From Oegoconia quadripuncta (taxonomy: Eukaryota; Arthropoda; Insecta; Lepidoptera; Autostichidae), in the NCBI GenBank assembly GCA_949316235.1, contig OX438748.1:7815001-7879000 (forward strand): a stretch of 64,000 bases of DNA, read 5' to 3'. The notes beneath the pieces are model-generated. The model ran no database searches. It was not told where the DNA came from and saw only the letters and a program-made list of their open reading frames with translations. This document shows positions 28,458 through 43,400 of the stretch, one piece after another (positions within the stretch are counted from its first letter, which is position 1; each line of letters opens with the position of its first letter). The translations under genes and the position numbers were made by a program.

Positions 28458-31400
28458 ATATATGTAGAGAAATAATATTGAAAAAAGCCGGGCTACTTCA
28501 AACCTTACGTATAGAGTATCTTCTGTGACGCAATGAAAAAGAAACATACATAGTTGTAATTTTATTTTAATATTGTACGTTTTATAACTAAATAATTACC
28601 TACACTATACATAAAGCTAGTTACCGATTTGTTCAAAAATATTTTCATTCTATCACTGATGTGATCAAAGTGCAAAAATTAGGAACTTTAAGATTATAAG
28701 AATTAAAAATTGATCGTTTTCTCGACAATTTTTTTTTATGTATATGGAAGACCAAGAGTATTTATAATATGGGTAATTTTCGTCACATCAATATCGCGCT
28801 GATATTGCACCTCTGAATGACTGGTCTGAGCGCTTGCTAGTTGCAGTTCCATACTATATTAGCGATTGCAATTGTTTGTTTTACCATAGGCGTCGGTTGG
28901 TGGATCCGAGGTGACCTGCTCCGCACGTGTATGGAGCGACTTGCGCGAGCGTCCTACATGCATAAACAAGACCCCATGGACGCCGCCCTCTACTACCTTG
29001 CCATGAAGAAGAAGATGCTGCTGTGGGGCCTGTTCCGCTCCAGCCGCGATGAGAAAATGACTGGAGTATGTACACATAAAAACTTATGCACATATGAAGT
29101 GCAAGCGATCTCGAAACACAAATAAGCCTTAAAAAACAGTATCAGTTATTCTCGGAATTTCTTTAATGTTTGTATATTCCAAAATTAGTATTTCCGTCGT
29201 CAAAGAACCATGATTATTGACATCGCTCACGGAATTAGTACGCTGAAATGGAAGTGGCCAGGTTATATCCGTTGCAGAAGCAATTGTGGGGTATATGAAT
29301 ATTGATGCAAACCGTTACGCAGTAAAACACAGTGTGTGTCGCTCTCGTGATAGATTAACCAGTGACCTAAATACGTTAACTAGAAGTGACTGTATGTGAA
29401 AACCGTGGACAGGATGCCGTACTTTGGGAAAGAACCAATTATAAATAATATTTCGAACACTTACACAAATTTGATAGTCCCACATTAGGTAAAGCCTATA
29501 ATCGTTGATACTAGATAACACATAAAGATCATCATTATATCAGACACCATGACGGCCACTACTGAACATAGGCCTACCGATAAATATTAACATAAGCAGC
29601 CATTACTCGGGATGTTCGTCATCAATCGGTCGTCAAATTAATCGCACATTGTTTATTGATCGGCATGTGAACCTGTGTGGAAATTATTATTATTATTAAG
29701 AGCCCATTGTGTCCCACTGCTGAGCAAAGGCCTCAAGGCCTGTGTGGAAATAAATGGTATAATGATAATGAATCTGTTAAATGTCCCACCAAGCGACGTG
29801 AAGTGCTTGGTGGCACAATACAAACACGTTTGAATCATGTACTACTAGACTGCTATTACTGCAGTGTAATTTTATAATACTATTAACCCAATATTGATTT
29901 ATTTGCAATTTCTCATAAGTGAATAAAGAATTTTTTGTGGCAATTTTATTCTCATTATTTCTTTACAGTTCTTTGCAAACAATTTCTCTGAGGACCGTTG
30001 GCGAAAAGCAGCGTTGAAAAACGCCTTCGTGTTGCTTGGCAAACAGCGCTTTGAACATGCAGCCGCGTTCTTCTTACTCGGAGGGGCATTGAAGGATGCT
30101 TTAGAGGTAAAGTAATTAATTATTTGCACATTGTGTTCAATCACACCTGACGCCAAGTAAAGATTGAGTTGGAATTACAATATACTTTCACGTACCCTAA
30201 CATTTAACATGCGTGGTCCACGTAAGATTGCATGTGTGTATGTATGGCTGTGTGAAGGGATATTGAGCTAAAAAAAAACGGAATTTGTTATTCGTAACGA
30301 GTATGTTTCTTGTGTCATAGGTACTGATTACACGTCTGGGTGACTTGCAACTGGCCATGGTTGTCGCACGGCTGTACGAATCTGATAGTACGTTACCGGA
30401 GAGCTTGAGGAAATTGCTCATGGACGAAATATTAGGGTAAGTATTCGTCATCTGTCCGGTCCTGTCTGCCAACAATAAGACAAGTCTGTAAGGTTAGCCG
30501 AATGTTTTTATATACATAAAGTACAGAGGTTTTTACAGTGGTAACACATAAATAGTGTTGGGGTAGTTTAAATTAGATTAGTTACATATTTTTCGCTCAA
30601 GTATTCTTGTACACGTGTTTCTACGATTGTTTACATGACTCGTCACTTTTGTTTTGCATTTGTCTATAAGTGTGAAAGTGACAGAGATACTACTCTCTAT
30701 CGATATTGAAATCTAGAACAATGGTGCTATTTTACAACGGTTTTACGGAACGTTGATTAATCGCGCAATTATTTTTGAACCTTTAAAACGTTGACTTTAC
30801 CCAACTAAAACCAAACGCAAAAGTTACCGCTAGTACTAAAAAATACTTGGCTAATTTCCGTTTAAATGATTAGCTCAATACGAAATGAGGATTTGCTACA
30901 GCGTGTGCAATTATTATTATTTTCTTTTGTAGCGGTGAAACAGACGATGGCCAAGTGGACCTTGAGCGAGCTCATCCCGATCCGTTCGTCCGCTCCATGG
31001 CCCTATGGGAGCTGAAGCGGTACGGTGAGGCGCTAGACACACTCCTTAGTCCCGCGGGCCGGCTGCACGCGGCGAGAGACAACGAGCCAATGCCCAGTGT
31101 GTTCAACTTCTACGTCTATCTGCGCACGCATCCCAGACTGAAGCGGCACAACCTGCCTAGCCAGGTTTGTTGTATTAGTTTTTTGAAAATGCCTTTGTTG
31201 TTTGAGGATCCTCGAGTGTATGGGCGGATCGGTGAATACGGTAGAAATTAGCACCGAAAAAGATGCATTTTTATTTAAAACACAATTCTACTGGAAGAGT
31301 TTTTTTACCGTAAAGAAAAAAAAGGGGATATTAGGTAAGTGAAATAGAAGGTATTGGCATGGGTAGTTATTATTTTTTTTCAAAACCATCATGGAATAAA

Positions 31401-34400
31401 GCGTTAATTTTGTCATTTAACAGTCGCGTTTGTAGCCTATTCCACATAATTCATTAAATTAAGTAAAGAAAACTTCGAGAAAATATGAGATTTAAATAAA
31501 TTTTGAATGATAGGAACCCTACAAATCAAATCAAAGTCGTAATCTCGGGGTGCAGCGGGCATTTTTGAAAAACTCATCCGGTATAAAATGAATTGTTAAA
31601 AGTAAAAAAACCATATTATTCAATCAATCAATCAATCAAGTACACTTTATTGCACAAAATTCTACAATACACTTCTTAAATATAGAAAAATAATAATTGT
31701 ACAACCAGGCATTCATTATTGTTTTGTTGGGAAGTTTATAATTTTTTGTATTGTTTCGGTAAAAATTTCAACAGTAATCTGGTTTCAGCTGGAAAAAATA
31801 GTAGCTTTAGGTTTTTTTCCTTTAATTCTGTAAATTGAAATGAAATTAGGCAAACCCACATCACGCCTTGTAGGTTTACTGCTTATTTTTTCAATGAAAA
31901 AATGCCATAGTTGAAACTGTTGACTGTTGTTCAATGAAAATATTACTCAGATTCACGGTACTTTACGGAGGACAAGCCTTGAAAACCGAAAGAGAATGGG
32001 TTCTATCGATACATATTTTTTTTTGTATAATGGGAAGCGGTAGCCAGGTATGGATAGTATTTATAAAAACACCCCATACTTGGTAATTTGAAATCAACAG
32101 TTCCCAGTCTAGTGTATGCCCATTAAAAACTGTGATGTTTAGACGGTATTCCAATAACATTATGACATTTTTTTTCACGTTTACTACAACAAGCTTATCC
32201 TCTCTGTGGCTCAAAATTGAGATCGCGGGTTCGATTCCCAGCATCCACATTTTGTTGTTTGTTTTATAATTAAAAATTTACAAAACGCATTACATCTTAG
32301 TTTATCCATTGCGTACAGGGCGGCACCCTAGCCCTACTCCAACAAGAGCCCGAAGAAGGCATAACGCGGTTAGAACGTCGCCTATACTTCCAAACTGCTC
32401 ACGGCCACTTCAAGGCTGGCTGTCCCGCACTGGCTCTAGAAGTCCTCTCCAAGCTGCCCGCAAGGGTCAGAGACGAGAAACCGCGGCAGCCGGTCGCAGC
32501 GCCATCGATCGACGAAGCAGGCATACACACGGGCCACCTGAATGAAGACACGGTAGCCAAAAGTACGGATATTTCAACTGCCTTTGTACGTCATTGTGCT
32601 TTTTTGTACGTTTTGTTTACTCGATTTTTGAGTTAAATTTTTGTAATACTTATCGTTGGAACTCTGCATCTATTATTTACATAAAAACTGTAGAGTATGA
32701 CTGCATTCGCCTAATTTGCCTTATAATGTATGTGAATTTTCTTTTATAAATAATTTATAATCTTTACTCGAGTTTTATGCCGAAGTTTGTTGCTAATTTT
32801 ACCGTGCTGTGGAGAAAATAACAGAGCAACTTAGACTATCACTGAACCGCACTTAAGGCGCCTAGCGTCAGCGATCAGCCAAATCCCCTGATGTGATTTA
32901 GTTATACCTTATAGTATTTTTAGAAGAAAATGTACGATGATATTTTGACAGAGGAGGAACCGAGCAGCATCGAGTGGGACTCGTCTAACTTAGATTGGGG
33001 AGCGCCGGTCACGAACATTAAGTCGGATGAGCTGGTACTCAGCTGGGATGACGATGAGGACGACAAAGGGTAAGTAAGACAGAGAGAGTGCAGTACAGAG
33101 TTATAGTGTCTTAAAGATCTTATGAATGTAGTAAATTATTGCCGATATTCAACAGCTAGTTTCAAATATATCTTGAATATAATCGTAAAATAGTCATATT
33201 CGCTATCATAATTTTTGAAAGATTTCGAACTCTTTCATTTCATACGCCTCGACAGATATTTACTATTGCTATTTGGATACATGATTCCATTTAATCTCTC
33301 AAATTAGTGATGCGTTTACTCAACAAGCCGCAATCATATTCACAATAACATCGTCTTTTAACAATGACAACTTGAGTCAATTAATTGCGGTGTCAAGTTC
33401 GTGATGGAAAGTACTAATAAATTTTCGTCAGTAAATACGAAGCGTGGTTTGCATGAAACACACCACAAGTAGTGAACTGCATGACCTCCGGAAATATTGC
33501 TGTTTCCAGGTCCGGAGGATCCGGGGCATCCACTCCACCTCTCGAGATGAAAATGGATAAGAAGGTGGAGGAAGTGGAGCCTGAGGTCAGCGCTGTCCAA
33601 CAGAATAAGGAGGAGGAGGCTCCGTCTGTGGACATCATGGCACAGCAGCTAAAGTTCGTTGCCTGCCTCAAGATCCTTATGGAGGAGTTGAGCACGCTCG
33701 CCACTGGATTTGAAGTTGATGGTATGTATGTGGTCTAATTTAATTCATAAGGCCATAGTGAGACATGTACATTAATCAAGGTCAAATTATTTTGTTTTAA
33801 TGTAATGAGCTGTAACCCTGAACACCCTTATGAAGCCGCCAATCGGGGAACGCGGTCTGTGTAAATAGCCAAAAGTCGTAAAAAGTGTGAAAGTTGTTCC
33901 GACAAGCATGAAAAAACGGAAGAAAAGGTATTCTTTCATATGTACTGTAAGATTTTTCTCAATATTCTCAATTTTCTTTACGCGCCTGATATGAGATTGT
34001 CTTTTTGTGAACTTATTAAAAATTTGGGGATAAAAATTACCATATGTATTAATCTGGTCTGGTTAAATGGTCTGTTTGTGTGTCAAATTTCATATCTTCA
34101 CAAACTTGCACATTACATTAGTGTGCCTAGTTCCTAATTTCAGCCCCGCACAACATGTTCTTATTCTTTTTGTTCCGTGGGTCGATCACACCTGTTTTGA
34201 TATTCTGTAACCTCATCAGATGTTACAAAACGCAGATATGTTGTTCTTATGAGACCTCTAACGGTAAAGTAATACGCCGTATTATATCACTGCCTGGAGG
34301 CATCTAAGCAATAATGGTGATATTGATGCTTGACGCCAAAAATAAATGAGAATACTAACTTACAATCAATGTACCTATACGAAAGTTCGTCCTGAAATAA

Positions 34401-37400
34401 TGTCGAATAAGGCTATCTTCGACGTTGATCAATGAGAAAACATTACGTTAACAATCAGACTTTAGAACATAAACTATAGCGAAAATCATTGTTATTCATA
34501 AAAATAAGCATGTAAGACAAATATTTCCGTGCCTCGAATTAAAGTGTTCTTATTATCCAACAGGCGGACATCTCCGTTACCAACTATACATCTGGTTAGA
34601 GCGCGAGGTGGAAGCGCTCCGTCGCCTTTGTGGCTACGCATCAGCGTCTGGTGCACCTACGGGTGGAGAGCTGATCTGTGCCGATGCTGAGCCACCGCCC
34701 CTGCCAGACAGACCAACCCTGCATCAGCTGCTGATCAGGGAGAAAGCTGACTTCGAAGCGAAAGTTCAGAGAGCTGTTAGAAGGAAGAAGTGGCTTAAAG
34801 GTAAGGGAAGGCGTTCCGGCCTGATTAGAGATTTTTGTCTCTGCTGTATTGAATCACCTGGCATATCAGCTCCTTCCTGTGAAGGAAGACTTTGGGGCGA
34901 AGTTTCTGATGACGTATGAGGAAGAACTGGATTAGAGCTAAGCGAAGTTAGAATCAGCTGAAATCACTTACTGATTAGACGGAAGGTATACTTCGCCGCA
35001 AAGGGTCAACAAGCTGTTAGACATAAGCTGATGTCGCGATTAAAGAGAATCACTAAACATCAGCTACTTATTCCAGAGAAGCAAATTTCAAAGCAAAGCA
35101 CAAGGGGCTATTAGGAGGAATTTGTTGTTTAAAAGTCAACAATGATTATTTTTTAAACAGACTTGTTCGTTTATAAATGCTTTATTGTACAAAAGAAAAC
35201 ATATGACTTAAGACTTTGTGGTGCACAAGATTTCCTAATAGATAATCCAAAACTAAATCGGCAGATAACTTTAGAATCATGATTAGAGATGCACATGCAT
35301 CTTTAAACAATATTAAACATTTATCTAGCGGATACGGAAACTGTTTAAATACTCGTAAAGTGAGAACATACGTTATTTGAATAGCTTACTGGGTGAAACA
35401 AAAATAAATAATATATCGCCATTTATGATTAACGGATATGGATATTTTATCTGTCAAATTACTATCCGAAACTAAATCAGCGAGTAGTTTATAAATATAC
35501 ATACTTAGTCATATACAGGGCGTCCCAAAGTTATGGGACATGAAGGGGAAGTACCTTAAATATTGTAGATAGTGAATTTTGCTCAAAGAAGACTTTATGT
35601 TACTTTTAAAAGTTAGTAATTCTGCATTCATAGATTTTCTAAAAATTACTTGCTTCGGCTGGGAATCGAACCGACTTAAATGTGAAAAAAAAAACACCCT
35701 ACTTTTATGATGCCAATCGAAAGAATAGCTAAAAAATAATAACTCTGCCTAAGTAACATAGTATTTTAAAAGAAAGGAACAACATAAAATGATTGAGTCA
35801 AATTTCAAGAAAGTTATTTATTGCCGACGACGTTCGAAAAGTAGCGATATTATCATTCCAAAGATAGCATTGATTATTCGTAAATAAGTACCCACTATAG
35901 TCGGAGAGCAGCAGATTTTCTAAATGAATGTTTTCCTACATGGATTGGTACAAATGGACCGATTAGATGGCCGGCCAGATCCCCGGACCTCACACCATTA
36001 GATTTCTTCTTTTGGGGATACGTGAAAGATATGCTATACAAAAAGCGATACGAGAACGTAGGCGAGTTGCAAACAGAATTGTGCCATATCACATCGAGTG
36101 TTCACCATAAAATGATTAGAAAATCAACAGGCAGCGGGCTCATTAAAAGATTGGCGATTTGCGTAAGACAAGAGGGATCACATTTTGAGCATTTAATTAA
36201 TTAATTTACAAAAAAATACCTACTTAATTGACTACGGCAGTTTCATGTATGTTTTTTATTTGATTAAAATGATTAATTTCACGTTGTTCCTTTCTTTTAA
36301 AATACTATGTTACTTAGGCAGAGTTATTATTTTTTAGCTATTCTTTCGATTGGCATCATAAAAGTAGGGTGTTTTTTTTTTCACATTTGAGTCGGTTCGA
36401 TTCCCAGCCGAAGCAAATAATTTTTAGAAAATCTATGAATGCAGAATTACTAACTTTTAAAAATAACATAAAGTCTTCTTTGAGCAAAATTCACTATCTA
36501 CGATATTTAAGGTACTTCCCCTTCATGTCCCATAACTTTGGGACGCCCTGTATATTGAGACAAATAAATCATTGCTTATTTATATCACTAACTACTTAGG
36601 GGTTACTTTATCTAGAAATATTTTGTATCGATATTTTCAACGACTGTATGCCTGTTATGTATTCAAGTACTACATGTTGTAAATTCCTCCACATGTACAT
36701 GTTGTTCTTCTCTTTATTTCTGGCCCCTCTTTCAGCCAACGAAACCCTCCTCCGAACTCTGCTGTCATACTGTTCACTTCACGGAGCTGGAGGCGGCGGA
36801 TTGGCCTCCGTCCGCATGGAGCTGGTCCTCCTTTTGCAAGAGTTGGGCCAGGACAAGCAGCATCAACAGCTACTGTCACCACTACCATTCCCTACCACAC
36901 TGCCTTTGCTAGCTGCTGCCGTGGCTGCGAATAACACCGTAGTTGCCGACCCCGTGAGGCATTTACAGGTACTTATTTTTAAAGGTATAACCCGAAACAA
37001 CTTAGTGTCCTTCTTTAACATTAACGCTATAATTTCACTACGGCACTTGCTAAGTTTCCAGTGGCTGTGGTATTTGAAAAGACAATTGAATAACAATAAA
37101 GTTCTTTTACTTTCTTGAACACTCTTTATCCTTAACAGCTGCAGAATAAATTGTATATCAGAGTAAGATATCCCTAAAACATTTAAAATTTCCAGTCGGT
37201 AGCCCACGATATGCTCGGCACACTGGGCGAGATGGGCATCCCTGGCGGTTCTGCTACTCGTTTACTTCACACGCTGAGGGAGTTAGCCGTGGCGCTGTCC
37301 GCCTGCATATACCAGAGCCTGTGCGACTCAGACACTTTCAGCATGAAACATACGCACCATCATGACGGGTAAGTTATAGAAAGGTCCGAACGGTTGTATG

Positions 37401-40400
37401 ATCTAGCAATAGGTTGCACAGTGTTAAATGGCTTTCCTAAAACTGTTGATTTTATGAGCATTTTTGAGGTATCAAACTATTTTCTTCACACCTCAAGAAT
37501 TCTTACAGTACCTATTTGGCGTCGGAAACATATAAACTCAGCCGATTTTAATTTTACTGGTTCTACCTATCTTTACCGTCACATTTCCAGCATTATGCAT
37601 GTATTGTTGTTTGACAACTAGACTTGGATTTCAACGACTTTAATTGATTGTTACAGCATAATAGCGGAGACTCCAAGCACGACTCATATGATCGTGCGAC
37701 AAAGACGTCATTCGATCGATGATCTGGCTGTCACAACAACACCCAATAAGTGGCCAGGTAAATATTTATGTACTATGTTTAATACAAGTCATCACCAACA
37801 GAATTTAAAATGTCCAGCACTTGAAATTAGAATGCAGTTGTTGATAGTTAAAAGTTCAGAGTAACTTAGAATGAAGAGTTTTCTTTTAGAAATATATAAC
37901 CAATGACGTTTCTTTAAATGTAATAAATTTTAAAAAATCTTTAATTTTTTTCATTTGGAAGATATTTTTTAGGGATTAAAGCCTATCATTCAAAGTTAAA
38001 TGCATTTTCTAAAACATTGCTACACTCATACTCGTATACTATGCCATACACTGTCAAAGGCCTTGAATTTTATCGCACATATCCCACTAGCTTCAGCCCA
38101 CATAAATACGCTTACAACTTTTGGTAGTATACCCTATCATTGCATTCATTTTGCACCACAGGAGTATCAGCCCTCCGCGGCTTGGCGCTTCGAGCGGCTG
38201 AAGAGGAAGACGCGCCCCGCCTCCCCGTACTGCTAGCGGAGGCGTTCTGCGCCGTATACACTGCCCTGTTGGGCTGGGCGCTGGCGGCCCGTGATGCACA
38301 TCTGCTGTACAGACTCTCGGCGCACACGGCAGATCTCAAGGCACACTCGAAGCTGTTCGGCGGCGGGGTGAGGAGACTGCTGACCACTGCGCCAGCGCCG
38401 CCACAGGTAATATTCGTTCCTCGAGCATTGACCCTTTAAACCAGAGGTTCCCATACTTTTTTTTCTCACACACCTCTTTCAAACTTTAACTGGTTCCGGT
38501 GGACGCCTTGCAGCTAAATTTCTACCATATTCCCAAAACTCTAGGAAAAATGTGAAGATTAGGTCTATGGAAATTTGCGTTGCGACTGAGTAAAAAAGTA
38601 AAGTGGTCCAGACAAAAAAGTGATTCCCTCCAACTTTACTGGGTTGATACGTGAATTTAAGCCAACATTTTAGTTCATCACTATCGAAAACAGATAAACC
38701 CTCGCTTACGAATTGTGAACCCCCATTTTTTTGTCACGCTAACGTAGACCCCTGCCGAGTCTCCCATGGACCCCTGGGGGACCACTGGACCTCTTTAGGT
38801 ACTAATGCTTTAAACTAACCGTTTACATTGCAGCAACTGTCTTGTCAACTAGCCAATGTCAAGTGCAAAGTTGGTAACACTTAGCCAAAGTATAGTGAGA
38901 AAGATTGGGTGAAGTTTTCCTTAATATGCGCATACGAATACCCAAAAGTTTGCATTACGAGTTCATCTTCTACTCTATGTCTTCACATACGTGTATGATA
39001 TGCGCGAACAACGAATGTTCGGAAACTTATTCACGCCACCATAACTATTGTTTAAATATAGTCATGTTTCACAGCCAAAGCTAGTGGAGCGTTCGGAAGG
39101 CACGTCAGTCTGGTCGTCACTCCGTGAGAAGCGAGCGCTACTAAACATGCGGCTTTTGGGTCTGGGCCCCACGCAGCCTCACAAGAATATCCAGGAGGGC
39201 CGCCCGACCTACCGCGAGCAATTTGTGCCGCCTCACTGCAGTATACTCACCTTCTTACTCACCAAGGTTGGTTTTGGCCTTGCGGTTGGCACAGCGTAAC
39301 AAATAATATCCTTAGAATCTCGCCTCCATACTCCTGTCATCCCGGGATTCTGATTTATAGGACTGACATTGGCAGGAGTGTGGAGGTGGAATTTTGTCTA
39401 CTAACTTAATCCATGAACATTCTTTACGTTAGCATTAATATTTTATGTATTGTATACAGCCAACACCCGAACAAGACCCGGAGAACTATGATTACGACTC
39501 GGCGGAGTCCGGCGCTGAAGACGCGGAGGACAGCGGCAGCGAACCCGAAGACGATGACATCTTTGATACCTCTACCACCAAGTAAATTTGTTTTTGTTCT
39601 TTTGAATTAGTGCTTCAGCTCGTGACCTTTAAGTACGCTTATCCAACCTTATGATGACTGGCCTTGCGGTTGTTTAAAAACAGTAAATATACTACCTCGT
39701 CATTTGACTCCTCCGAAGTTATACCAGAATCGAATAATTCCAAAAGTTGCATTGACGTCGCCTTCAGGTTCAAATATATTTCGCAAAAGCCAACTATATG
39801 TGCCTTGCTCTCGGCGTCAAGAACCCTGATGCCCTACATATTTTATCTCCCGAAGGAAAAACATCAAAGCTTCTTTAGCTATGTGTAATAAGTCAAAGTA
39901 TTTTATTTTAAATTTCAGATACATACAATTCAGCTTTTTAAAAACATCCGTCTATAAGCAATGTATACTATGCCGGCGAGTTTTTCCTGGTCCGATTTGG
40001 ACTTATTTATATTATTTGCTAAATACCGCTCCGTAGAATTTTTTTATGATCCTTCGACATTCATTCAAAAAATTAAGTCAACCTGACGTGAAGGAAGGAC
40101 AAACAAACTCACTTTTCTTCATATTATTATAATTAGGATTAACCGACTTATTTTGCTTTGATTATCTCTGTAGAACGGAGAAGAGTCGCAAGCTGACTAA
40201 TACTCAGCACTCGGACCCCGACTCGTACTCGTGGTACGTGATGCGCGTATCGGTGCTGCGACTTGCACAACTCAAGCTGCAGCACTTCCTGCAACTCTGC
40301 GGCATCGAAATGTCAGGTAATTAATGACCCGTAATCAATTTTCACAACTGTCCAAGTGTCACATGATGAGCAGTAGTCTCTTGGCCTTTAGGCAGCGTGT

Positions 40401-43400
40401 TGTCCAGCGACGGCCTATCTCGTAACCCAGGACTACATGAGCGTCAGTTTTCAAAGTCCATTCACCCTTACGTTCGGGTAGTGTTATTCCTCTATGCTTA
40501 CGTATTGGGAACGTAATGCGAAATCTATAGTCTGATTTTCCTACAACGAAGAAGCATTTATGAAATGGAGGTTTCCTCATAGTATTTTCTCCATGTTTTT
40601 TTTTAAATCAAGTTTAGAAGAAACTTACAAGTTTTCTAATAAAACATTTTGGAGGCTTTCCATGCAACTTTACTGCCTTCAGTGCCACTTTTTAGTCACC
40701 ATTACAGTTATGATTTAATTACAGCGTAGTTGTAAGAAAATAATAATTGGTCTTTCTATGTTGTCAGAACTAGCGACAACTAGTCCGACGGTTCACGCGG
40801 CGCTGCGTCGTGTGGACCAATGGCAGCAGCAGCTCACAGAGACGTTAGAGTCGCGTGCGCCGCCCCACGACTACATCCCCGGCTGTTTCCCCGACCAGCA
40901 GACCGCGGGACCGCCCATCAACAAATACAAGTAATTTAACCCTGTTTTCCACTGTAACATGTAAATAGAATAGAGGTAGATATAAAGAAATAGTTTGGTA
41001 TGAACGCGCTGTATCTTTGTCGCCCGATTTAGTTTAGTGAAGAAGACTTTGTCTAGTTTCTGACCATGCAATTAGTGTAAATTTTCAAGATATTTATTAT
41101 TTCATTCTTTATGTGACCATCAATACATCTGGTTATTGTTCTGGAAGCGCACGTTTATTTTGAGGAAACGTGGTCGTCCTGGACAATAACCAGATGTATT
41201 TCTCCATCAACGAGAAGCGGAGTTTGTGATTATATTGTATATTTCCAGGTGCCTGTTAGAAAAACACAACACTCCTTTTAACTCTGCGTTATGGAGCGCA
41301 GCGCCAGCGAGGCGGTTGTGGAGCTTCCTTGTACGACAGGAACAAGTGCAGGTAAACATACATACAAGTCACGCCTGTTTCCCGTAGGGGTAGGCAGAGA
41401 CCACAGGCTTCCATCTGCTACGATCCTGACACATCTCTTTTGCTTCATCACTTTCATAACATCACACATGCTTGTCGGTTTAGGGTTCTCTTGACTTGGC
41501 CTTTCTTTAAGACGTCCCCGATTTGTTTCGTTAGTCTTCTTCCATTCATCCTCTCCACATATCCAAACCATCTCAGCATATCTTTTTCAATCTTTGTCAC
41601 TACGTCTTCTTTCGCACTGCTTAACTCCCTAATTACAATATTCCTGATCCTATCTTTTAAAGTCACCCCTTCATACGTCTCCGTCGATACTTGTCGCGAG
41701 AATATTATCCCCTAATGAATACAAGAGACCAGGGACATGATTCTCGCGCACTCGTGATTTAAATATAGGTGATTTAAACTCGCATATAAGTGTGAAAGAG
41801 ATAGACATGCCAATGTCTATCGACAGTGAAATGTCGAGTGCGCGAGAATCGCGGTCCAGAGAATGCAAAATTACACAGATCCATTGTGTTTCATTCAAAT
41901 CATTGGCCGCGTGTTCTGCTCCAATAAATAACAAAACATGCTAACAAAACACTTTCACTGAACATGTTAGCAAAACATTGCAGTCTTCTGACGACCTATT
42001 TGGTGTAGTGGTTAGAAACGCTGACTGCTACACCAAAAGGTTGCGGGTTCGAAGCCCGCTACGGGCATATGTTTGTATGATGAATACGGACATGTGTAGA
42101 TGTGTACCCGAGTTTTGGATGTTTTTCATTTATATATGTATTTATTTACCAAATCCATAACACAAGCCTTAGTTGCTTACTGTGGACCTAGATGGCGCTG
42201 TGTGTTTGTGCAAAGATATTTATTTATTCTGCATCTTTTAAAGAGAAACAACAAGTTTGTAGTTAATAAGGAAATACAAAACAAACTCGCCCTCAATGTT
42301 CCCAAGCAACGATGAAATGAAAAATAAACCTCTCCCGCCGGCGAACGCGGGAATGATTACCGTTCACCTCGGATAACTTGTTCGCTTGTTTTTGCTACCA
42401 AAACACGCCCATATTTATTTAGAATAACATGTTAGGTGTTAGAAAACCCTAAAAACACATCGCACAAGACCTTGCTTCAGTTCAACAATTGAAACCTTGC
42501 TTATCAGGAGGTGTTCATCCGCGCGGTGTTCTCCCGGCGGCGCGCCGTGTCGCTGTCGCTGGGCGAGGGCGAGTCGCGCGGCGGATGCATCCCGCATCAG
42601 CAGCGCCGCGACGAGGAGCTGCACAGCCCCGTGCGGATCATACACAAGGAGCAGGACTCCATCGCCGCCTTCTGCCTCAACAGGGTCAGCCTCTACACTC
42701 TCTCTTACACCAGGACATGTATTTCGGGCCTTAGATTTAAAACTATGACTCTTTTTGTAGAATTTTTTTTTACCTATTATTTGACTCTTGTGATACTCCG
42801 ATCGTTGCGGAGATCTTTGAGGGAGGCCTTTGTTCAGCAGTAGACGTCTTACGGCTGATATGATCTAATTTTTTACGTATCATTTCTTTAATCATTCAAC
42901 GTTACGAAGCAATACTTCACGACGGAATATTAATTTGAATCAGAAGCTACGTCGCGCTACCCAAAAACCTACTCATAAGAACTGGAACAAACGAGCGGTA
43001 GCAGCTGTAAGATATTTCTGTCACTATAACTGGAAATAATTAGCTATACTTTAAGCAAATGATATCGAGCATGAAACCTATTCCATATATCAATTTTATT
43101 AATTGGTATAATATTTAAAACTAAAATAACCAAACAGTCTCTGTTAGGTGGGCGGGGGTCTGCTGGCTGTGGCGACGGCCCGCGAAGTGCAAGAGATGGA
43201 CGTGTCTCTGCTATTGCGGGGAGGAGCTTGCTGGGCTGAGGACGAGTGCGAGGTGGACCTGCTGGGGTTGGCGGCCGACCCTGCCACATTGCCTGACACC
43301 GGCTTCCTGCTCATACAGCATCAGGACAAGTGAGTGATACAGCATGAAGACAAATAGCACACAGTACAGTATCGCGCTGATTAACATCTACGTCTGCTCC

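Noticed and set aside
32170..32255. Possible tRNA gene (gggttcgattcccagcatcc)
   Set aside because: Only a B-box-like end; no matching acceptor stem or D-loop upstream. More likely a SINE scrap.
42001..42070. tRNA gene at the SINE head
   Set aside because: A- and B-boxes are present, but the sequence continues into the SINE body and stems are imperfect.
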